Shown here: positions 16,266 through 24,224 of the stretch, one piece after another
Position numbering within the stretch: the stretch's first letter is position 1
How the letters are laid out: each line of letters starts with the position of its first letter
Assembly: GCF_000332075.2 (NCBI RefSeq)
Contig: NZ_ALVU02000001.1
Location: forward strand, 1,755,193 to 1,819,192
Origin: Synechocystis sp. PCC 7509
GTDB taxonomy: Bacteria > Cyanobacteriota > Cyanobacteriia > Cyanobacteriales > Chroococcidiopsidaceae
Direction: 5' to 3'
DNA: 64,000 nt
Notes under the pieces: model-generated
The model's database searches: none
What the model saw: only the letters and a program-made list of their open reading frames with translations
What the model was told of the DNA's origin: nothing
Made by a program: the position numbers and the translations under genes

Positions 16266-17261
16266 ATGCGTTACCGAATGATACCTCTGTTCGCTCTTGT
16301 ACTATGTTTTGTGTTTACTACGAAGGTTAATGCATCTAGCGTCAACACACCATATTGCCAACGTACTAAAGACTCCTCGATAACTGCAAAAATTGAGAGC
16401 ATCAGTATGGATCGATCTGCAATGCAAATCCGATGTCGTCAAGACAAAAGTTTCATAAACCCTACCATCACAATCGCAGATCCCGCACTTCAAGCTGCTG
16501 TGCAACACTTTGGGGAAGGTGACCAAGTTGTCTTAGAGTATAAGACAGAAAATGAAAAAAACATTCTTCAAAACTTGTCTGTGAAGACACAAGAGTTGGG
16601 GTTGTGGCTTCGTATAGGGACACTCATAGGCTTCTGTCTCCTGCTTTTGTTGGTCTTCCGGTTTTTCCTGCAAAATGGATTGTGGAATCTTATTGTCGGC
16701 ATAGACAATCGCTACAGTAATTCCAAAACTCAAATCGTGCTTTGGTTTTTCATCTTAATAACTACTTATATTGCCTCCATTGTGTTGCGTGGTTTGTATG
16801 GTGGCATAGATTTCGTCGGAGGAGTGTCAATTCCTCAAAACCTTCTACTTTTGTCAGGACTGAGCGCCTTGACTTTCGCCACAGCTAAAGGCATTACCCA
16901 AGACAAGTTCCCTCCGGGAAAAGAAAAACCGAAAGCTGATAAACCAAAATTTCCAGATGACCTTTTCCTAGACGATCAGCGTCGCGTAGATTTAGGTGAC
17001 TTCCAAATGATTATTATCACGTTGCTTGCTGTTTTTGTTTACCTTGCAGAAGTTCTCGGCTTTCTTGGCACGATTGAATTCCATAAGGTAGTAACTCTGC
17101 CAGATGTAGACACAACTATACTAGCGACCTTTGGTCTTGGTCAGGGAATATACCTTGCGAAAAAATTTGTGGGTGATGCAGGCGGAGGCAACCCAGTAAC
17201 TTCGCCTACCCCTGCTCTCAACACTACTCCCGATCCAAATGCTGTATCGCCGCCTCCTTAA
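16266..17261 (+). CDS. Unfamiliar four-helix membrane protein with signal peptide
   Basis: Protein of 331 aa that I cannot assign to a named family. Visible parts: a signal peptide (~1-23, ending VNASS); a ~90-residue extracytoplasmic region with two or three cysteines; four predicted membrane helices near 113-135, 155-176, 186-206 and 245-268; a charged Lys/Pro loop; and a Pro/Thr-rich tail. Conserved-looking motifs are DNRYSNSKTQ before helix 2 and TTILATFGLGQGIYLAKKF after helix 4, which I recall from uncharacterised bacterial membrane proteins. A good GAGG ribosome site precedes the ATG. It follows the three hydrolases on the same strand, which suggests but does not prove that they work together. 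Confidence 0.7.
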   Translation: MRYRMIPLFALVLCFVFTTKVNASSVNTPYCQRTKDSSITAKIESISMDRSAMQIRCRQDKSFINPTITIADPALQAAVQHFGEGDQVVLEYKTENEKNILQNLSVKTQELGLWLRIGTLIGFCLLLLLVFRFFLQNGLWNLIVGIDNRYSNSKTQIVLWFFILITTYIASIVLRGLYGGIDFVGGVSIPQNLLLLSGLSALTFATAKGITQDKFPPGKEKPKADKPKFPDDLFLDDQRRVDLGDFQMIIITLLAVFVYLAEVLGFLGTIEFHKVVTLPDVDTTILATFGLGQGIYLAKKFVGDAGGGNPVTSPTPALNTTPDPNAVSPPP

Positions 17262-17369
17262 CTAATAAAGTGAAACCGCCAATGGGTAGAGCATTGAGAT
17301 CATGAGGTTCAAGAGTTTTGTCACAGAACAAAACAAAATTACCATTAAAAAAAAAGGAGTAAAAGGGAT

Positions 17370-17750
17370 ATGGAAATGATTACTAAGGTACTAATCGGAA
17401 TTGTTGCATTTATCCATGTACTTTTTTTGATGATGCAGATGTTTTTCTGGGATACACCTTTGATTCAAGATAAATTACTCAAAGATTTCACTCCAGAACA
17501 AGTAGCTACAATTCTTGCTCATAATCAAGGGTTATATAACGGATTTCTTGCTGCTGGTTTAATTTGGGGATTATCCACAGCGCAAATGTCTCGCAATATT
17601 GAGCCTACTTCGATTTGGATCTTCTTTCTGATTTGTGTTGTCATTGCTGGTATTTACGGCAGTATTACCCTAAAACGCCCAACGGCATTTTTACTGCAAT
17701 CCTTACCCGCAGCATTGGCTTTATTGCTCTTATGGTTGCCTAAAAAGTAA
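17370..17750 (+). CDS. DUF1304 membrane protein
   Basis: A 126-residue integral membrane protein with four hydrophobic helices (about 5-27, 52-70, 74-94 and 105-123). The FIHVLFLMMQMFFW opening and HNQGLYNGFLAAGL after the first helix match the DUF1304 family, whose function is unknown. AAAAGGAG upstream gives a strong ribosome site. It ends 8 bases from the convergent ParD-like antitoxin gene. Confidence 0.85.
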   Translation: MEMITKVLIGIVAFIHVLFLMMQMFFWDTPLIQDKLLKDFTPEQVATILAHNQGLYNGFLAAGLIWGLSTAQMSRNIEPTSIWIFFLICVVIAGIYGSITLKRPTAFLLQSLPAALALLLLWLPKK

Positions 17751-17758
17751 GATGAAAC

Positions 17759-18013
17759 TCATTTTATTTGACTAAGCAGTTGGCGAAATCCTTCGCGCTT
17801 ACTATCCCACCATTGTTCGCTAATCTCGATTGGTTCGCCACTATCTAAACCACCAAGCAACATAGTTTCTAAACGTTTCTGTTCTTCCCGTTCTTGCTCT
17901 TGACGAATTAAGTAATGAATATACTCAATCGCTGTATTGTAGCCTTTTTGCTTGGCTTGCTCATCTACAAAGGTCTGCATTGAATCAGAAAGGGAAATGT
18001 TGAAAATCGTCAT
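17759..18013 (-). CDS. ParD-like antitoxin without a toxin partner
   Basis: Eighty-four residues with a ribbon-helix-helix start (MTIFNISLSDSMQTFVDEQA), the YIHYLIRQEQ segment of ParD/CC2985-type antitoxins, and an acidic C-terminal tail (SGEPIEISEQWWDSKREGF) that would clamp a ParE/RelE toxin. In such operons the toxin follows immediately. Here the downstream sequence is the oppositely oriented DUF1304 gene, and no RelE/ParE frame is visible on either side. It is thus an orphan antitoxin, possibly autoregulating or a relic. Confidence 0.78.
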   Translation of the reverse strand: MTIFNISLSDSMQTFVDEQAKQKGYNTAIEYIHYLIRQEQEREEQKRLETMLLGGLDSGEPIEISEQWWDSKREGFRQLLSQIK

Positions 18014-18097
18014 AAAAATAGGAGTCTCAAAATTGTATTCCCACTACTGGTACATTTTACCGTTTATAGCCAAACTACAAGTGGATAATAAAAAACT

Positions 18098-19381
18098 ATG
18101 CAAAAAACTGTTAAAGCCAACAATATTGACATTTATGTTGAAACCTTTGGCAAGTCTACCCATCCCGCCGTACTCTTAATTATGGGATTGGGTTGTCAGT
18201 CTCTCAACTGGTTTCCTTACTTCTTCGAGCCAATAGTAGAGCAAGGTTACTATGTTATTCGCTTCGATAATCGTGATATAGGATTATCAACATGGAGCGA
18301 TGCTAAAGACTGGGAAAACAATCCCTATTCCCTAGACGATATGGCAACCGATAGCGTAGAGTTGCTTACAGCATTGAGGATTGACAAAGCACACGTTATT
18401 GGTGCATCAATGGGAGGCGCGATCGCACAACGAATAGCTATTACCTATCCCGAACGAGTTTTATCTCTTACTTCTATTGTCTCGTTTGCAGATTCATCAG
18501 CTTTGACAAGTAGCAGTGTATTGTCCTTATCTTTGTTTGCTAATGTCCCATCTTTAGAGGAATATTTGGGTTTTTGGTCGGCGTTAGTAGGTACAACTTA
18601 TCCCCTTGATATTCCCCTTTACACCCAATTGTATAAAGACAGCGTAGAAAATAGTAAACGTTACAACCCTCATTGTATAACTCATCAACTTAGCGCGATC
18701 GCTCGTTCGCCTACCCCAGACTTAGCAAAGCTCAACGTTCCTACTCTCATTCTCTACGGTACAGCCGATCCCTTAATTCCTGCCAATCATGCGGAAGATT
18801 ACGCCAAACTAATCCCTGGTTCTCAACTGTTCAAAATGGACGGTGTTGGACACGATATCCCCGCCGGAATTTGCGATCGCATTCATCCAGAAATTTTCAA
18901 ATTACTTCAAAGGAGCAAATCTAATATGTCTAACCAAATCGAAGCTGTAAAAACACAATTTATCAACTATTCTGAGGTATTTAACAAGCTTAAACCTGAA
19001 TTAATGCCTCCTTTCTTTCATGAAGGTTCTGTACTGATAACTACACCTTTAGTAGCGACAATGAAGAATGCAACGGAGATCCAGGGTGTTTTTACTCAAT
19101 TCATGAATGCTTTACGCTTACAAAATTTTACTCGTAGCGTACTAGATGAAAATAACCTCCATGCAAAAATGTTGAGTGAAAATATCGCAATTGTCAGTGG
19201 TACGGCAATTCGTTATAAAAAAGATGCCGATGTAGAAGATGAACTAGAGCGAATTGCCATTATTTATACTTTCTGTAAAGATATCCCTGAAGCTACCGCT
19301 ACAACTCCACAAACTCCCGATGGTGTTTGGAGAATTGTTTCAGGCATTATTCATCAGCCAGAAAATGCGATCGCTCCATAG
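18098..19381 (+). CDS. Alpha/beta hydrolase fused to an NTF2/SnoaL-like domain
   Basis: Protein of 427 aa. Residues ~1-270 are an alpha/beta hydrolase: nucleophile elbow GASMGG, acid in YGTADPLIP, histidine in GVGHDIP. Residues 277-427 form an NTF2/SnoaL-like domain of the kind that occurs alone as a ~150-residue protein. The junction reads LLQRSKSNMSNQ, and the Met codon at 18926 is preceded by AAAGGAG at 18909-18915, a good internal ribosome site. The C-terminal domain may therefore also be made on its own, or the fusion may be recent. Substrate unknown. Confidence 0.85.
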   Translation: MQKTVKANNIDIYVETFGKSTHPAVLLIMGLGCQSLNWFPYFFEPIVEQGYYVIRFDNRDIGLSTWSDAKDWENNPYSLDDMATDSVELLTALRIDKAHVIGASMGGAIAQRIAITYPERVLSLTSIVSFADSSALTSSSVLSLSLFANVPSLEEYLGFWSALVGTTYPLDIPLYTQLYKDSVENSKRYNPHCITHQLSAIARSPTPDLAKLNVPTLILYGTADPLIPANHAEDYAKLIPGSQLFKMDGVGHDIPAGICDRIHPEIFKLLQRSKSNMSNQIEAVKTQFINYSEVFNKLKPELMPPFFHEGSVLITTPLVATMKNATEIQGVFTQFMNALRLQNFTRSVLDENNLHAKMLSENIAIVSGTAIRYKKDADVEDELERIAIIYTFCKDIPEATATTPQTPDGVWRIVSGIIHQPENAIAP

Positions 19382-19405
19382 CGTTTTCTAAATCAATTGT
19401 GAACT

Positions 19406-19437
19406 TTGTAGGGGCGCAATGCATTGCGCCCCTACAA
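19406..19437. repeat. Dispersed palindromic element, copy A (perfect 32-bp palindrome)
   Basis: TTGTAGGGGCGCAATG followed by its exact reverse complement, 16 bp per arm with no loop, begins 25 bases after the hydrolase stop codon. The left flank (GCGTTTTCTAAATCAATTGT, from 19381) recurs at copy C near 32121, and the right flank ATTAATGTTT recurs at copy B near 30874. It may also serve as a terminator between the convergent hydrolase and permease genes. Confidence 0.8.
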
Positions 19438-19477
19438 TTAATGTTTGTAAATCTATCATGCGATCGCTTTATAATCT

Positions 19478-20380
19478 CTAACTAATGCTGTTTCTCCCCG
19501 CCGATAGCTTCAAGTTCAAGATAGATAAGCCCAAAATTGCCAAAAACAACACTAATCCAATCGTGCAAGCATAACTAATTTCGAGGTTTTGAAAGGCTTG
19601 CTCGTACAGGTAATAAACTATTGTTTTGGAGCTATTGCGCGGACCTCCTTGGGTCATAATATAGATTTCCTCAAAAACCTTGGTGGCGGAAATTGCCGAG
19701 ATTACAGCCACCAAAACTATGTAAGGTTTCATCAACGGAACTGTGATATCCCAATGCTTAGAGATACCATCAGAACCATCTATCGCGGCGGCTTCGTACA
19801 AGTCTGCGGGGATGGCTTGCAGCCCTGCTAAGTAAATAACCATGTAATACCCCAATCCCTTCCATATCGTTACTGCCATGACGCTAAATAGGGCAAATTG
19901 AGGGCTTGTTAGCCAGCCGATCCCCTCTTTAACGGAAAAGACGCTTTTAATAATTTGATTGAGTAAACCATTTTCGGCGTACAGCCAGCGCCAAGCAATT
20001 CCCGCCACTACCATAGAAATTACTACAGGCGTGTAAAAAGCGGCTCTAAACCAATTCATTCCCCGGAGTTTTTTGTTAACTAAAATTGCGATCGCCAAGG
20101 GAGCAGTTACCAAAATCGGCACGACACCAATAAGATAAAGTATGGTGTTTTGCAATGTTTTCCAAAACACGCGATCGCCCATCAAACGTTTAAAATTCCC
20201 TAGCCCTATCCACTGCGGCGGTTGCGTCAAATCGTACTCATAGCGGGTAAAGCTCAGATAAAAAGCTTGCATTGCTGGCAAAAATACTGTCAATCCCAAA
20301 ATTAACAGCGCCGGAAGCAAAAATAAGTAAGGAGTCAAGCGTTGAATCAACACCCGGTTTGCAGAGATGGTTTTTTGCAT
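19478..20380 (-). CDS. Sugar-type ABC transporter permease (MalF/UgpA family)
   Basis: A 300-residue inner-membrane permease with six hydrophobic helices and the ATPase-docking EAA loop EAAAIDGSDGISKHWDITVP near residue 195. The sequence type (LTPYLFLLPALLILGL start, YTPVVISMVVAGIAWRWLY) is that of carbohydrate-uptake (CUT1) MalF-like subunits. A working transporter needs a MalG-like second permease, a binding protein and an ATPase; none is adjacent. The subunits must be elsewhere. Substrate unknown. Confidence 0.85.
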   Translation of the reverse strand: MQKTISANRVLIQRLTPYLFLLPALLILGLTVFLPAMQAFYLSFTRYEYDLTQPPQWIGLGNFKRLMGDRVFWKTLQNTILYLIGVVPILVTAPLAIAILVNKKLRGMNWFRAAFYTPVVISMVVAGIAWRWLYAENGLLNQIIKSVFSVKEGIGWLTSPQFALFSVMAVTIWKGLGYYMVIYLAGLQAIPADLYEAAAIDGSDGISKHWDITVPLMKPYIVLVAVISAISATKVFEEIYIMTQGGPRNSSKTIVYYLYEQAFQNLEISYACTIGLVLFLAILGLSILNLKLSAGRNSIS

Positions 20381-20484
20381 TAGTTTAGTTCGTTAAAGTT
20401 AGTTGCAAGTTTTACCACTTGTCTTTTGACTGCAAACAGTTTTCAACTCAAAATAGTAGTAGTAACTGGGCAAAATGGGAACCT

Positions 20485-21285
20485 ATGCAGAAAATCTTAT
20501 CAGTCATAATACTTGTTATCGTGACTTTTGCCTTTACTTCCTCGGCTCTTGCTGAAAATGAGCGCCAAGCAGAAATTTATAGCCAATCTTGTAATGCGCG
20601 GATAGAGTTAGCTGATTATCAAGGGGCAATTTCTGACTGTACCACTGCAATTAATCTAGCAAATAACCCCACTGAACCCCTTATTAGTCGCTCTATAGCC
20701 TACTACCGCCAAGGAAACTATCAAGCGGCTATTATCGATAGCGATCGCATAATTTCTCTACACAAGTGCGATTTTCGTGCTTACTACAATCGCGCCTTAG
20801 CCCATGCTGGCGAGAAAAACTACCTTAAAGCCATCGACGATCTAAATATAGCTTTGGTACAACTTCCAAGTATGTCTCCTTCTTTACTAGCAGATATTTA
20901 CACCGATAGAGGGTTGGCAAAGTTTGAACTCGCCGACTATCAAGCTGCTATGCAAGACTTTTCTCTAGCTATTCGCCTCAATCCCCAAAATGCTAGAGCT
21001 TACTATAACCGAGGTTGTACTTGCTTTCTGCATGGAGATTATCATCATGCGGTTTCTAACTTTACTACTGCTTTGCAACTTAACCCCAATAATTCTCAAG
21101 CTTATGTAAATAGAGGTATTGCTAGACATCAGCTAGGCTACCAACAAGCAGCTATTCAAGACTTACAACAAGCATCTCAAAGCTTTCTCACCCAAAAAAA
21201 CCAACCAGCCTATCAAAAAACTATCCATTGCATCAAGCAAATTCAACAAATATTGGTATCAAACTTTGAAATAGTTGATGCTTAG
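20485..21285 (+). CDS. Exported tetratricopeptide repeat protein
   Basis: A 266-residue protein with a signal peptide (MQKILSVIILVIVTFAFTSS, cleaved after ALA) and five to six TPR units of the form AYYNRG-x-(A/C)-x8-Y-x2-A-x2-(D/N)-x2-x-A. Start set at ATG 20485 because it opens the signal peptide; an upstream in-frame start at 20419 would add 22 hydrophilic residues. Probably a periplasmic scaffold for protein-protein contacts; partner unknown. Confidence 0.8.
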   Translation: MQKILSVIILVIVTFAFTSSALAENERQAEIYSQSCNARIELADYQGAISDCTTAINLANNPTEPLISRSIAYYRQGNYQAAIIDSDRIISLHKCDFRAYYNRALAHAGEKNYLKAIDDLNIALVQLPSMSPSLLADIYTDRGLAKFELADYQAAMQDFSLAIRLNPQNARAYYNRGCTCFLHGDYHHAVSNFTTALQLNPNNSQAYVNRGIARHQLGYQQAAIQDLQQASQSFLTQKNQPAYQKTIHCIKQIQQILVSNFEIVDA

Positions 21286-21315
21286 ATATCATAGAGTAGT
21301 TGCGATCGCACTTTT

Positions 21316-21612
21316 ATGAGAGCCAAAATTGAAGACATGGTTCTTTATATCCATAAAGAAGATGTGCCAGAGTTTAAAAAAGGTGGCTCTGTAGTTAGAA
21401 ATAGTTATTTTTGGGCGTTACGCTCGATTGCAGGACAAGCTTACCGCAATCGTGATTGGGAATACGAAGCAGAGGTATGGGTAGCCTTAACTCGAATGCT
21501 GTTATCGTTTAGCGAATCAAGGTATTTGGGCTTAAGTGAGACTATTTTAGAGTTTCCCTCTAGCCAAGCACAAATTCCTGATGTACTGCGGAGTATTTCT
21601 ACTTGGGAGTAA
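21316..21612 (+). CDS. Conserved-looking hypothetical protein, 98 aa
   Basis: I do not recognise this family. It is a soluble, mixed-charge protein without signal peptide or membrane segment, containing EYEAEVWVALTRMLLSFSES and a Trp/Tyr-rich middle. It starts 30 bases after the TPR gene on the same strand, and its codon use looks like its neighbours'. No clear Shine-Dalgarno is present, only a HIP1 site just before the ATG. Confidence 0.55.
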   Translation: MRAKIEDMVLYIHKEDVPEFKKGGSVVRNSYFWALRSIAGQAYRNRDWEYEAEVWVALTRMLLSFSESRYLGLSETILEFPSSQAQIPDVLRSISTWE

Positions 21613-21696
21613 GAGTTTTAAGTAATTTCACTGTAAAAAAATTTTGGCATCGCCTCCATAATAGTTACATATCCTTTGTAGTTATTGTTACCGTTT

Positions 21697-22065
21697 ATGA
21701 GCTTAAAAAAAATTACTACCGCGATCGCCATTAGTTCTATACTGCTCTTAGCTGGTGGTGCTAAGGCGCAACCTCCGTCCAACTCTAACTATGGCAAAGA
21801 TATTCAAAAAAATACTATCTGTTCTTTTATTACGGGTAATAACGTCAATATCCGTAGTGGTGCAGGAAATAAGTATAAAATTATTACTAAACTTAATCGC
21901 GGTGATGGCGTAAGAGCTACTTATAAAAAAGGCAACTGGGTACAAATTGCCGCTACCACCTCTGGATTTGTCCCCAATGAAACTTTTAAACCGCTAAAAG
22001 GTTGGGTATACAATGCTTATATCAATGGTTGCTCTGAAGATCAATTTGATAGATGGCGCTCTTAG
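21697..22065 (+). CDS. Exported bacterial SH3-domain protein
   Basis: A 122-residue protein: signal peptide to about residue 24 (AIAISSILLLAGGAKA), then one bacterial SH3 (SH3b) domain, with GNNVNIRSGAGNKYKIITKL and GNWVQIA. Such domains bind cell-wall peptides or proteins in the periplasm. ATG 21697 is preferred because it precedes a normal signal peptide; a TTG 12 bases upstream is less likely. A solitary small SH3b protein like this may modulate wall enzymes, but nothing in the context says which. Confidence 0.8.
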   Translation: MSLKKITTAIAISSILLLAGGAKAQPPSNSNYGKDIQKNTICSFITGNNVNIRSGAGNKYKIITKLNRGDGVRATYKKGNWVQIAATTSGFVPNETFKPLKGWVYNAYINGCSEDQFDRWRS

Positions 22066-22210
22066 TTTAACGGCTTTAGTGATTCAATCTCTAAAACAGT
22101 TTGGCATAAAACTTCATACCTAATCATTTTGGGATTCATTCTAAAGAAAGATCGTTTATGGGTGTACTTCTTGGTACATTGCGAATAATCCAATTAGATA
22201 GGAAAAATCT

Positions 22211-22663
22211 ATGAACAATCCCATAAGTGGCGTTATTCCGCCCCAGCCTCCTATTGATTCCCAATCTAATGCTCACGAACTCAAATCGCGTCTAGAGTGG
22301 GGCGAACCTGCTTTTACAATTCTCGATGTGCGCGATCGCATGGTTTACAATGACGGTCATATCATGGGCGCAATGTCAATGCCTATGGATAAATTAGTAG
22401 AAATCGCCAAAAATACTATTGCTCCTAGCCGCGATATCTATATTCATGGTGACACTGACGAAGAAACAGCCCAAGCTGCTCAACAACTCCGCAGTGCTGG
22501 CTTTGAACATATATCTGAACTAAAAGGTGGTTTACCCGCATGGAAAGCCATCGGCGGACCCACCGAAGGAATTATTGAGTCCCAAACTCCTGCGGGCGCT
22601 GATGACTACAATGTAGTTGCTAGAATGCAAAATCACGCCGAAACTACCAAAAAAGACGTATAA
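22211..22663 (+). CDS. Cysteine-free rhodanese-like protein
   Basis: A 150-residue single rhodanese domain (LDVRDRMVYNDGHIMGAMSMP; LKGGLPAWKAIGGP). At the active-site loop, where sulfurtransferases have C-x-x-G-x-R, the sequence reads HGDTDEET, and the whole protein lacks cysteine. It cannot form the persulfide intermediate and is more likely a binding or regulatory module. It is paralogous to the next gene, with the same loop and the same N-terminal PPxPP-like segment. Cytoplasmic. Confidence 0.85.
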   Translation: MNNPISGVIPPQPPIDSQSNAHELKSRLEWGEPAFTILDVRDRMVYNDGHIMGAMSMPMDKLVEIAKNTIAPSRDIYIHGDTDEETAQAAQQLRSAGFEHISELKGGLPAWKAIGGPTEGIIESQTPAGADDYNVVARMQNHAETTKKDV

Positions 22664-22727
22664 ATAACGTTTTTTGTCGACAAATTAATAGTCCCCAACG
22701 CTTATTTAATTAAAACAACAGGACTAA

Positions 22728-22768
22728 AAAATACCCATCTCTAAACTGATTTTGGAGGTGGGGTATTT
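22728..22768 (+). terminator. Hairpin after the first rhodanese-like gene
   Basis: AAATACCC at 22728-22735 pairs with GGGTATTT at 22761-22768, extended by imperfect pairing of CATCTC with GGAGGTG. It lies about 65 bases after the stop codon and is followed by a T-containing stretch. Consistent with a Rho-independent terminator separating the two rhodanese paralogues. Confidence 0.55.
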
Positions 22769-22932
22769 ATTTGTTCAAGTGTAAAGCCGGACACATTATT
22801 ACAATAAACAAATATATATAAATAGATTACTCCTCATAAATTGAGCAAAATTCTGAGAGATGTTACAAAAAATTTGTAAATATTAAAGTTGTTTGTTACA
22901 TTATGAGAAATAAAATTAATAATTATATGGTT

Positions 22933-23301
22933 ATGTCTCAGTTTTTTGGCATTATTCCCACACCGCCACCATTTAAAGCTAAATCGCTAGTTTTTGAACT
23001 AAAAGCACGGCTAGATTGGGGTGAACCAGCATTAACAATTATTGATGCGCGCGATCGCACAGAATTTAATCTTCGGCATATACTAGGGGCTATTCCCATG
23101 CCCATGTCAGAACTTGTAGACCGTGCTGAGGCATCCTTAGAAAACAGCCGCGACATTTATATTTACGGCGACACCGATGAAGAAACCTACCAAGCGGCAG
23201 AAAAGTTACGGAATGCAGGCTTTCAAAATGTATCCGAACTAAGAGGCGGAGTTGCAGCTTGGCGGGCGTTAGATTACCCAGTAGAGTCAATTTCCAAGTA
23301 G
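22933..23301 (+). CDS. Second cysteine-free rhodanese-like protein
   Basis: A 122-residue rhodanese fold (IIDARDRTEFNLRHILGAIPMP; LRGGVAAWRALDYP) with the loop YGDTDEET in place of the catalytic Cys motif and no cysteine anywhere. It is a clear paralogue of the gene at 22211. ATG 22933 was chosen because it gives MSQFFGIIPTPPP, aligning with the start of its paralogue; ATGs at 22903 and 22927 are in frame and possible. It ends 7 bases before the sulfurtransferase gene, so the two are probably translated together. Confidence 0.8.
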   Translation: MSQFFGIIPTPPPFKAKSLVFELKARLDWGEPALTIIDARDRTEFNLRHILGAIPMPMSELVDRAEASLENSRDIYIYGDTDEETYQAAEKLRNAGFQNVSELRGGVAAWRALDYPVESISK

Positions 23302-23308
23302 CTCTCAA

Positions 23309-24148
23309 GTGGAACTTAGTCCTGAGCAATGGATAGTCAACGCCAATACAGCTAAACAGCTAATTGAATCAGACGCAACAGTTCTTGATGTTCGTAACAA
23401 AATTACCTGGAGATTGGGACATTTACCTAAAGCTCGTTGTATCAATTGGCAGCAATTTTCCCAAAAAACTATACCAAACAAAGGCAAACTTTTAGATAAT
23501 TCTCAAGTTTTAGCTCAACTTCTCCGTCACCAAGGGATATCCAACCATCAGCCTGTAATTGTAGTTGGTAATCCCTCGCAAGCTTTCCACTTTGGCGAAG
23601 AAGGGCGAATTGTTTGGATGTTACACACCTTGGGACATTCTCAAGCCGCTTTTGTCGATGGCGGACAACAGGCGCTAGTTAACGCGGGAGTAGAACTAGA
23701 AATGTGGGGGAGTAAACCTCAAAAAGCAGGGGATTTTACTATTAATCGTACAGATCATTGGGAAATTCAAGCCGATCAATTGCAGTCTAGTCTAGCAAAT
23801 TCCCAAAACCTGATTATCCTTGATAACCGCGAAGCAAGAGAATACGCAGGCGCTACACCTTACGGCGAAAAACGCGGCGGCCACATCCCTAGAGCAATAC
23901 ATTTCTACTTTAAAGAACTATTGCAACCTAATGGTTACTTACTCTCTTGCGAACAAATTAATTCCTTGCTTAACCAACTAGGGATTGAAAAGGGTAGCAA
24001 TATTATTACCTATTGTACTGGCGGCATTCGTTCCGCTTTTTTTGTTGCCGTGCTAGTTAGTTTAGGCTACAACAACAGCAAAAACTATACGGGTTCAATG
24101 TGGGAATGGTCGCAAGCTGAACCTTCTAGCCATCCGCTTGTAAATTAA
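23309..24148 (+). CDS. Two-domain thiosulfate/3-mercaptopyruvate sulfurtransferase
   Basis: A 279-residue tandem rhodanese protein. The N-terminal domain is the usual inactive one; the C-terminal domain carries the active-site loop YCTGGIRS, with the catalytic cysteine near residue 231. Such enzymes transfer sulfane sulfur to cyanide or thiols in the cytoplasm. It starts at GTG 23309, 7 bases after the preceding cysteine-free rhodanese. The three-gene order of inactive, inactive and active rhodaneses is worth noting because the inactive ones could regulate the active one. Physiological acceptor unknown. Confidence 0.88.
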   Translation: MELSPEQWIVNANTAKQLIESDATVLDVRNKITWRLGHLPKARCINWQQFSQKTIPNKGKLLDNSQVLAQLLRHQGISNHQPVIVVGNPSQAFHFGEEGRIVWMLHTLGHSQAAFVDGGQQALVNAGVELEMWGSKPQKAGDFTINRTDHWEIQADQLQSSLANSQNLIILDNREAREYAGATPYGEKRGGHIPRAIHFYFKELLQPNGYLLSCEQINSLLNQLGIEKGSNIITYCTGGIRSAFFVAVLVSLGYNNSKNYTGSMWEWSQAEPSSHPLVN

Positions 24149-24224
24149 ACAACTATTTTTCCCAACACACAACAAAGCCGCGTAAAATAAATTGCACGTA
24201 TTCGGTGGACTTAGAAATTAAATC

